From NCBI GenBank assembly GCA_022842565.1, contig JALHPH010000048.1, forward strand, positions 1 through 8,980: DNA of 8,980 bases. Direction: 5' to 3'. Below, in pieces: positions 1-4,891 of the stretch (positions are counted from its first letter, which is position 1; each line of letters opens with the position of its first letter). A model generated the notes under the pieces. It was not told the origin of the DNA and searched no databases. It saw nothing but the letters and a program-made list of their open reading frames with translations. Made by a program: the position numbers and the translations under genes. This DNA is from Fimbriimonadaceae bacterium (GTDB lineage: Bacteria > Armatimonadota > Fimbriimonadia > Fimbriimonadales > Fimbriimonadaceae).

Positions 1-182
1 TCGAGGACGTGGAGTACTCAAGCGTGATCGATATCGCGGCGCATATCGAAAAGGCATGCCGCGTGGATGCCATCGCCCTGAGCGGATCGACCTACGACAT
101 CATCAAGCCCGCAGAGGCTGAGCTTCAAAACCTTCTCGTGGACCACCAACAGATTTACATCATCCCCGAGCCTGCCGTATGA
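1..182 (+). CDS. C-terminal fragment of an unidentified protein, possibly nucleotide-cyclase-like
   Basis: The reading frame is open from the window edge (first full codon at position 3) to TGA at 180-182, giving about 59 residues of a C-terminus. The stop overlaps the lipB start as ATGA, which implies translational coupling. The fragment contains 'VIDIAAHIEKA' followed about 10 residues later by 'LSGSTYDIIKP'. This spacing resembles the end of class III adenylate/guanylate cyclase homology domains, where an N-A-A-R-L-E-like helix is followed by a strand and 'S..TY..I'. The canonical Asn/Arg catalytic residues of that helix are not present here (D-I-A-A-H-I), so if the fold is right this copy may be catalytically degenerate. 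The cyclase reading is a resemblance only. That it is a real coding end is well supported by the uninterrupted frame and the ATGA junction; its function is uncertain. Confidence 0.6.
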   Translation, partial: EDVEYSSVIDIAAHIEKACRVDAIALSGSTYDIIKPAEAELQNLLVDHQQIYIIPEPAV

Positions 183-817
183 CCACTGGGACTTGGCGAG
201 ATTTGGGCCGGCTTTCCTACCGCGACGCGCTCGCGATTCAGTTGGACCATCATGCGGAGGTGGTAAAGGGAGCTCCTGATTGCCTCCTGATGGTGGAGCA
301 CGAGCCGGTTTTCACCATGGGCGCAGCAACGCAGGCCCAAAACCTCCTGCTGACGCCCGGGGAGTACGCGGCGCAGGGCTTTCAGCTAGAGCCCACCGAC
401 CGCGGCGGCGACGTCACCTATCACGGACCGGGACAGCTGACGATCTATCCCATTTTTGATCTCAATCGCCACGGCAAAGACCTGCATCTTTGGCTCCGAA
501 ACCTTGAGGAAGCGATGATCCTGGTCCTGGCTGAGCTGGGGGTTCAGGGGCGGCGATTTGCTCCGCACACGGGTGCTTGGGTCGGCGATGAAAAGGTCGC
601 GGCGATTGGAGTGAAAGTGAAGCGGTGGGTGAACCTGCACGGGATAGGGCTGAACGTCAACCTTGATCCCGCGCCATTTCGGCTGATTGTTCCGTGCGGA
701 ATTCAAGCGTACGGTGTCACTTCGCTCACCGAGGTCGCCGGGCGTGACGTGACCATGGACGAAGCCAAGCAGCTGAGTCTCCGGGCATTTTCGGAAGTAT
801 TTAACATAACTTTCTAG
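179..817 (+). CDS. lipB: LipB, octanoyl-[acyl-carrier-protein]:protein N-octanoyltransferase
   Basis: LipB transfers the octanoyl group from octanoyl-ACP to the lipoyl-domain lysine of 2-oxoacid dehydrogenases and glycine cleavage H protein, the first step of endogenous lipoate synthesis in the cytoplasm. The 212-aa length is normal for the family. The hallmark block R-G-G-D-V-T-Y-H-G-P-G-Q-L is at residues 75-87. The block 'EKVAAIGVKV' carries the expected catalytic Lys139, and 'VPCGI' carries the catalytic Cys173. The 34-residue Lys-Cys spacing agrees with characterised LipB proteins as I recall them. 'HGIGLNVN' at 154-161 is also conserved. The ATG overlaps the stop of the upstream gene (ATGA), so translation is probably coupled. 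The lipA partner is not in the window. The 3' end stops 1 nt before the end of convergent cinA, leaving no space for an intergenic terminator. Confidence 0.97.
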   Translation: MTTGTWRDLGRLSYRDALAIQLDHHAEVVKGAPDCLLMVEHEPVFTMGAATQAQNLLLTPGEYAAQGFQLEPTDRGGDVTYHGPGQLTIYPIFDLNRHGKDLHLWLRNLEEAMILVLAELGVQGRRFAPHTGAWVGDEKVAAIGVKVKRWVNLHGIGLNVNLDPAPFRLIVPCGIQAYGVTSLTEVAGRDVTMDEAKQLSLRAFSEVFNITF

Positions 818-818
818 C

Positions 819-2051
819 CTAAATATGAACTAAGTCACGATAGATTCGGATGAGCGCGGCCTGCGCGGCTCGGGCACGATTGATTTCCCGCCCCAGCCCA
901 AAAACGTGCCGTTCGGAGGCTGTGCTGTTCGGTCCAGCGAGCCCAATGAACACCAACCCCTCGGGGTGTCCTTCTGAATCCGGCCCGGGTCCGGCGACGC
1001 CGGTCGTCGAGAGCCCCCAAGCCGCACCGAGCTTGTTTCGAACGCCCTCGGCCATTTCGCATGCGGTCTCGCCGCTAACGGCCGTGAACTCCTGAAGGGT
1101 GTTTGGCTGCACGCCCAGTAAGTCGCGCTTCACCGTGTTCACATAGGCCACAACGCCCCCTACCAAAACCCGCGACGCACCAGGAATCCGGCAAAGCCTC
1201 TCGACCACCTGCCCCCCGGTGAGGCTTTCGGCAACAGCGAGCGTCTCGCCTCGGGAGGCCAGAAGATCGAGCACCCGCGATTCAAGCGACTCGTCATCAC
1301 GACCCACTACATGCCACCCGAGCCGCTCACGGATCACAGCCTCTACCGGATCGAAAACCGCGTCCGCCGCCGCCTGCGACCCCTGCGCCGCCAGCCGAAG
1401 ATGCACCTCGCCGGTTTTGGCATAGGGTGCAAGGGTCGGGTGCGAGCCCGCCATCAGGTCAGCCAGCAACTCCTCTACTCGGCTCTCACCCACGCCGACC
1501 ACTTTCAGGGTTCGAGTCTGGATCGGTTCGCTCCCCGATTTCGCCGCCAGCCGTTCGCCGAGCGGACCGGCGACCATCGGTCCAAACTCCCGCGGCGGGC
1601 CCGGCAACGCGGTAACGATTTTGTCCCCGGATTCGCACCAAAGCCCCGGCGCGGTGCCGTGCGGATTGGACAGCGCCTCTGCGCCCTCTGGGAGCATCGT
1701 TTGGCGCAAGTTGGATTCCACCCACCGCAGCCCTCGCCGCTCAAACTCGGCGCGAAGGTGCTTTTCTAGCGCGGGCTGAGCCACCAGCGGCAGGCCAAGG
1801 GCTGCCGCGATACCTTCGCGGGTGAGGTCGTCTTGAGTCGGACCCAAGCCGCCGATTGTGATCACCAGATCGCTTCGAGAAAGCGCCAGCTGCAGGGCTT
1901 CGGTTAACCGGCCCAGGTGGTCGCCCACCGTCTGTCGGTGCCGACATGTGATGCCGTGGCGGGCCAGCGCCTGGCCCAGCGTGGCCGCATTCGAGTCAAC
2001 CGTGGTCCCCAGCAGCAGTTCGGTCCCAACCGAGATGATTTCAGCAGTCAT
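819..2051 (-). CDS. cinA: CinA-like protein: MoaB/Mog-type domain plus PncC-type NMN amidohydrolase domain
   Basis: This is a 410-aa, full-length two-domain CinA. Residues 1 to about 170 are the MoaB/Mog-like (COG1058) domain, with the start 'MTAEIISVGTELLLG' and the nucleotide-binding block G-G-L-G-P-T-Q-D-D-L-T at 67-77. Bacterial members of this domain hydrolyse ADP-ribose-type pyrophosphates. Residues about 255-410 form the CinA C-terminal domain (PncC, nicotinamide-nucleotide amidohydrolase), with E-S-L-T-G-G at 275-280 and T-G-V-A-G-P-G-P-D at 350-358. Together these suggest pyridine-nucleotide salvage; the historical link to competence damage is by name only. The frame stays open upstream to an ATG at 2186, but that extension would lie inside queE. 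The family N-terminus matches exactly at 2051, where a GGAAAG ribosome site sits 4 nt upstream. The stop (TAG at 821-819) faces the lipB stop. Confidence 0.96.
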   Translation of the reverse strand: MTAEIISVGTELLLGTTVDSNAATLGQALARHGITCRHRQTVGDHLGRLTEALQLALSRSDLVITIGGLGPTQDDLTREGIAAALGLPLVAQPALEKHLRAEFERRGLRWVESNLRQTMLPEGAEALSNPHGTAPGLWCESGDKIVTALPGPPREFGPMVAGPLGERLAAKSGSEPIQTRTLKVVGVGESRVEELLADLMAGSHPTLAPYAKTGEVHLRLAAQGSQAAADAVFDPVEAVIRERLGWHVVGRDDESLESRVLDLLASRGETLAVAESLTGGQVVERLCRIPGASRVLVGGVVAYVNTVKRDLLGVQPNTLQEFTAVSGETACEMAEGVRNKLGAAWGLSTTGVAGPGPDSEGHPEGLVFIGLAGPNSTASERHVFGLGREINRARAAQAALIRIYRDLVHI

Positions 2052-2055
2052 ACTT

Positions 2056-2061
2056 CTTTCC
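2056..2061 (-). promoter_or_regulatory. Ribosome binding site deciding the cinA start
   Basis: Read on the minus strand, the sequence before the cinA ATG is GGAAAGAAGT-ATG. The purine-rich GGAAAG lies 4 nt from the start codon. It supports 2051 as the true start over the in-frame ATG at 2186, whose 45 extra residues have no family counterpart and overlap divergent queE. This site is inside the roughly 22-bp gap between the cinA and queE start codons. Confidence 0.6.
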
Positions 2062-2073
2062 AGTTTGGATCGT

Positions 2074-2760
2074 TTGCGGATTGCGGAGATTTTTGTCAGC
2101 ATACAGGGCGAGGGCGTCTGGATGGGTGTTCCGAGCACCTTTGTTCGTGTCAGCGGCTGCAATCTACGATGCGTTTGGTGCGACACGCCGTACGCGAGCT
2201 GGAATCCAGAAGGGCCGGTTCAAACCGTCGACGAGATCGTGGAGCGCGTGACCAGCAACAGCGTGCGCGACGTGGTTCTCACCGGCGGCGAACCGATGCT
2301 ATTCGACGCCATTGTTCCGCTCGCGCATGCGCTCCATACAAGGGGGCACCGCATCACTATCGAAACGGCAGGGACCGTGTTCAGGGAACTCCCTTGCGAT
2401 CTCATGTCAATCAGCCCAAAGCTCGCGCACTCCACCCCCATAGGCGACGCCTGGGAGGAGAGACACGAAAATGCACGGTTGAACCTACCCGTCCTCAAGC
2501 AACTCATTGCCAGCGGGCCCTACCAATTGAAGTTTGTGGTGAATCCCGAACAAGGACTAGGCGATCTGCAAGAAATCGAGGCCCTGCTCGCCGAACTCGG
2601 GCTGGTTCCGCCCAGCAACATTCTGCTCATGCCCGAGGGCACCGACGCAGAAACGCTGAACCGGCGCGCGCGGCTCCTCGTCCCGCTTTGTATCGATCGT
2701 GGTTACCGGCTGGCACCGCGCCTTCACGTAGACCTCTTTGGTCACACGCGTGGAACCTAG
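2074..2760 (+). CDS. queE: QueE, 7-carboxy-7-deazaguanine synthase (radical SAM)
   Basis: QueE converts 6-carboxy-5,6,7,8-tetrahydropterin to 7-carboxy-7-deazaguanine, the ring-contraction step toward preQ0, queuosine and related deazapurines. It uses SAM, a 4Fe-4S cluster and Mg2+. With the TTG start at 2074 the protein is 228 aa and begins MRIAEIFVSIQGEG, matching the family's 'EIF.S.QGEG' N-terminus. The cluster motif C-N-L-R-C-V-W-C (Cys29, 33, 36; CX3CX2C) is followed by D-T, and T-G-G-E-P is at 70-74. The C-terminus 'RLHVDLFGHTRGT' also fits the family. Start choice: TTG 2074 has a weak GGA 4 nt upstream. TTG 2065 and ATG 2035 are in-frame alternatives, but 2035 overlaps the 5' end of divergent cinA. 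Other queuosine genes (queC, queD, queF) are not present here. The function is firm; the start is uncertain. Confidence 0.93.
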   Translation: MRIAEIFVSIQGEGVWMGVPSTFVRVSGCNLRCVWCDTPYASWNPEGPVQTVDEIVERVTSNSVRDVVLTGGEPMLFDAIVPLAHALHTRGHRITIETAGTVFRELPCDLMSISPKLAHSTPIGDAWEERHENARLNLPVLKQLIASGPYQLKFVVNPEQGLGDLQEIEALLAELGLVPPSNILLMPEGTDAETLNRRARLLVPLCIDRGYRLAPRLHVDLFGHTRGT

Positions 2761-3278
2761 CTTAGGTTCAACTTATGGCTTGCTTGGCCGAGACAGAAGG
2801 TCAGCACCTCAAAGTCCTGGCTCAGCCGCCTGAAGAGCGGCGCCTCGCGGTCATAGGGCGGATAATCGAACGTGCTCACCAGATGGTACGACTCTCGGCC
2901 CTGCCTGGCATAGTCCCTCACCCATTCGGCCTCGCTGCGTAGTCGTAACTGCCGCAGGAAGCCCGGGTAAACCCCGCTCCAAAAGAGCAAGAAGTCGCCG
3001 ATATGACGGTGCACGATTCGCTCGCGCTCAAAAGAATCAGCCCGTAAAGAGATATCGCCCTCGGCCATCATCTCGCCGATGGAGGTGACCTGCTGGCCTT
3101 CCGAATCTCGGATGGCGAAAATCGCATCGGTGCGCATAAACCGTGCGAGAAGCATCGTCAGGTAATCCGCAATTTCTTCACGCGAACCCTCGGGGTATTC
3201 GCGGCGCAGCGAATCCATCATCACCGTTTGAAACGAGCTACTGAGCTCTTTCCATGCACTCTCTTCGGGGTGGGCCAT
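2757..3278 (-). CDS. Conserved-looking hypothetical protein, 173 aa, unrecognised
   Basis: I do not recognise the family. The start is taken at ATG 3278 because AGGA lies 8 nt upstream (with AAGG 3 nt upstream); an in-frame ATG at 3302 would add eight residues but has no well-spaced site. The product is soluble, with no signal peptide or membrane segment. It is charged and probably mostly helical, with Glu/Arg-rich stretches at 24-50 and 80-128, and an aromatic block 'HIGDFLLFWSGVYPG' at 92-106 that looks like the most constrained part. 'STFDYPPYD' (135-143) is a second aromatic stretch. The sequence has normal composition and codon structure for the window, a good ribosome site and clean boundaries, so I believe it is a real gene. 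Its stop codon shares the CTAG at 2757-2760 with the queE stop. It is transcribed divergently from the 3418 gene. Confidence 0.8.
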   Translation of the reverse strand: MAHPEESAWKELSSSFQTVMMDSLRREYPEGSREEIADYLTMLLARFMRTDAIFAIRDSEGQQVTSIGEMMAEGDISLRADSFERERIVHRHIGDFLLFWSGVYPGFLRQLRLRSEAEWVRDYARQGRESYHLVSTFDYPPYDREAPLFRRLSQDFEVLTFCLGQASHKLNLS

Positions 3279-3281
3279 TGA

Positions 3282-3290
3282 CCTTTTCCT
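3282..3290 (-). promoter_or_regulatory. Ribosome binding site for the 173-aa gene
   Basis: On the minus strand this reads AGGAAAAGG, followed by TCA-ATG. The AGGA core has 8-nt spacing to the ATG at 3278. It favours that start over the upstream in-frame ATG at 3302. Confidence 0.6.
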
Positions 3291-3297
3291 TTCATCG

Positions 3298-3311
3298 GGC
3301 ACGCTTGTGCC
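3298..3311. repeat. Small inverted repeat in the divergent intergenic region
   Basis: GGCAC-GCTT-GTGCC is a perfect 5-bp stem with a 4-nt loop. It lies about 20 bp upstream of the 173-aa gene's start, just before its ribosome site on that strand. It could be a leader hairpin or an operator half-site pair. At this length it could also occur by chance in GC-rich DNA. It has no T-tract, so it is not an intrinsic terminator. Confidence 0.3.
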
Positions 3312-3397
3312 TTACGAGTTAGATTCCATATTTCTGAAAAGTGTTCGGAGCGCGGGCCCAAAGGGAATGCTTCGACCTTTTGCCACGCCGCACGCGT

Positions 3398-3403
3398 TAT
3401 AGT
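3398..3403 (+). promoter_or_regulatory. Possible -10 element (TATAGT) upstream of the five-gene run
   Basis: TATAGT matches five of six bases of the sigma-70 -10 consensus and lies 14 bp before the ATG at 3418, in the only sizeable non-coding gap (3279-3417). A TTGCCA at 3380-3385 is too close (12-bp spacing) to be a standard -35 element, so the promoter is incomplete by consensus. Initiation here would leave a very short leader of roughly 8 nt. The rest of the 139-bp gap shows no other clear element apart from the small inverted repeat at 3298-3311. Confidence 0.22.
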
Positions 3404-3417
3404 ATTGAGAGTCCCTC

Positions 3418-4362
3418 ATGCGCTGCGCAAACTGCCAAACCGATGCCCCCGACGGGGCTGCCTTCTGCATGCAATGCGGCAGCGCTCTGCCCCGCATCAC
3501 GCGGCAGATGCCCGGTGTGGCACCAGCGGCCGCAGCGGCGGTTCCACCGATTCCGGCCGCTGCGAGTGAACGCAGCCCTTGGTGGTGGGTCGTGGGCGTG
3601 GTAGCCCTGTTGGCGGTCGCAGTCATTAGTTTAGGTGCTTCGGGCGTGCTGTTCCAGCGTGCGCCAAAGCCTGAAGCGGGTGTGCTTGCCTCGCGCCAGG
3701 CGCCCGAGCCACCCGGAATCCTGCAGGCGAAGCCAGCGCCCGCCTCGGGAGTCACCGCGCATCAAGCGCCGCCGCCGGAAGCCGCCATTAACATGCCCGT
3801 CGACGTGAGGGCGTGGCTAGAACACCTCGAACGAACCGAGCGCCAGCGCGCCAAGCTGGCCAACCAACATATCGGCGAATTCATGGTCGCGATGACCCAG
3901 CTTCAAATGGCGGGTGTCCAGGATTTGCTCGACGACATCATGAATGACCCGACGCTGGAGAGCATGCCCGAGAGCCCGGCGCAGGAAACTAAAAAGGACT
4001 TTGATCAGGCTCGAAGCGATTGGCGAACGCTCACGGATGGTTTCCTTGCGGTGCCCCCGCCAGCGGAATGCGTTCCGATTCGCAACCGCTACGAGATTGC
4101 CTTGCGAGAAACTTCGGCGGCGATTTTCGATCTCATCGAGATCCTGGAATCGGCGGGTGATCCCAATGCCGACCCCAAGGCTTTGGTCGGGAAGTTGCAA
4201 GGCATGAAGGGCGCGAGCACCCACATCGACGAAGCGGGCCGCGAAACCGACGCTCAGGTGCAGGACATCTGCGACAAGTACCGTACGCGCAAGTGGTTCT
4301 CGATTGCGGGCGACATTGGCGGTGGCGGAATGCTCGGCAAGTTTGGGGGCGCGGGTCTCTGA
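3418..4362 (+). CDS. Zinc-ribbon, single-pass membrane protein with predicted extracytoplasmic helical domain
   Basis: The 314-aa protein begins with a compact double-CX2C zinc ribbon: Cys3, Cys6, Cys17 and Cys20 in 'MRCANCQTDAPDG' and 'FCMQCGSALP'. An Ala/Pro-rich linker (about 31-52) leads to one transmembrane helix at about 54-79, preceded by a Trp cluster. A Pro/Ala-rich tether (about 83-125) and a charged, probably helical domain at about 128-293 follow. The tail 'GDIGGGGMLGKFGGAGL' is Gly-rich. The simplest topology puts the ribbon in the cytoplasm and the C-terminal domain outside, though flanking charges do not settle it. The frame starts cleanly at ATG 3418, but the upstream ribosome site is weak (GAGAG at 3407-3411). 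I do not recognise a specific family or function. It heads the plus-strand run and overlaps the start of the next gene. Confidence 0.85.
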   Translation: MRCANCQTDAPDGAAFCMQCGSALPRITRQMPGVAPAAAAAVPPIPAAASERSPWWWVVGVVALLAVAVISLGASGVLFQRAPKPEAGVLASRQAPEPPGILQAKPAPASGVTAHQAPPPEAAINMPVDVRAWLEHLERTERQRAKLANQHIGEFMVAMTQLQMAGVQDLLDDIMNDPTLESMPESPAQETKKDFDQARSDWRTLTDGFLAVPPPAECVPIRNRYEIALRETSAAIFDLIEILESAGDPNADPKALVGKLQGMKGASTHIDEAGRETDAQVQDICDKYRTRKWFSIAGDIGGGGMLGKFGGAGL

Positions 4363-4859
4363 AGCCGCTGTCCGAAGAGCTTGATCGCGTAGCGCAAGAA
4401 CTTCTGGTCCAGCTCCAGCGGGATCATCCGCTGCCACGCGCGCCACGCCTAGAATGGCGGCCCTTTCGCACCTCGGCGGGGCGCGCCTGTTATTCGGATT
4501 GGCGCATTGATCTGGGCGTGCGCGTGCTCGACACCCAACAAAAAGTCCGCGACACCCTGATTCACGAGTTTGCGCACTTGTTGGCGTATGCACGGGTTGG
4601 GCGGCGCGGATGGGGGCATGGCGCAGCTTGGCAGCGCGCCATGGCCGATCTGGGCGCGCCCGCCGAGGTCTATCACACTTACCCAGTGAAGCGAAACAAA
4701 CCGCGCCAAGCCGTCCAATACCGATGCACCCGGTGTGGCAGCACCTTTGTGCGGTTGCGCGCGCTTCCCAAGCGCCGCCGATATGCGCACATGCATTGCG
4801 GCGGCGGTTTGGAGCTTGTCAAGCGTGCGCCGCTAACTGAGTTCCTCGTAGAGGCGTAG
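4293..4859 (+). CDS. SprT-like zinc metalloprotease-type protein with C-terminal zinc ribbon
   Basis: The metal site is H-E-F-A-H (His91, Glu92, His95) preceded by 'DTLI', with a third probable ligand His109 in 'GWGHGAAW'. This HExxH...H arrangement is typical of SprT/Spartan-like proteins. A C-terminal ribbon carries Cys145-X2-Cys148 and, where a second CX2C is usual, His166-X2-Cys169 followed by G-G-G-L-E-L. Eukaryotic Spartan degrades DNA-protein crosslinks; bacterial SprT-like proteins are poorly characterised, so the substrate here is unknown. Start: the annotated GTG at 4293 is the only canonical start before the domain, and it overlaps the upstream gene by 70 nt without a clear ribosome site. 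Its first 22 residues (Arg/Trp-rich) look like a shadow of the upstream frame. A CTG at 4359, overlapping the upstream TGA, would give 166 aa beginning at 'LKPLSEEL'. The domain is firm; the start is not. Confidence 0.88.
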   Translation: MVLDCGRHWRWRNARQVWGRGSLKPLSEELDRVAQELLVQLQRDHPLPRAPRLEWRPFRTSAGRACYSDWRIDLGVRVLDTQQKVRDTLIHEFAHLLAYARVGRRGWGHGAAWQRAMADLGAPAEVYHTYPVKRNKPRQAVQYRCTRCGSTFVRLRALPKRRRYAHMHCGGGLELVKRAPLTEFLVEA

Positions 4860-4891
4860 CACTTTCCACAGCACCGGCTGATAAGAAAGTT

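Noticed and set aside
1858..2073. In-frame N-terminal extension of QueE back to position 1858
   Set aside because: It lies antisense within cinA and translates to a Ser/Arg/Val-rich stretch with no QueE character; the QueE domain begins at about 2074.
2052..2186. In-frame N-terminal extension of CinA to ATG 2186
   Set aside because: The 45 extra residues do not resemble any CinA N-terminus and overlap queE; the ATG at 2051 has a ribosome site and the exact family start.
1917..2765. 282-aa plus-strand reading frame overlapping queE in another phase
   Set aside because: Its translation is extremely Arg-rich with no recognisable motif, as expected for an alternative frame of a GC-rich gene; queE is unambiguous in the other frame.
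3817..4593. 258-aa minus-strand reading frame opposite the zinc-ribbon and SprT-like genes
   Set aside because: Arg/Ala-rich composition with no motifs, and it spans two genes supported by clear domains on the other strand.
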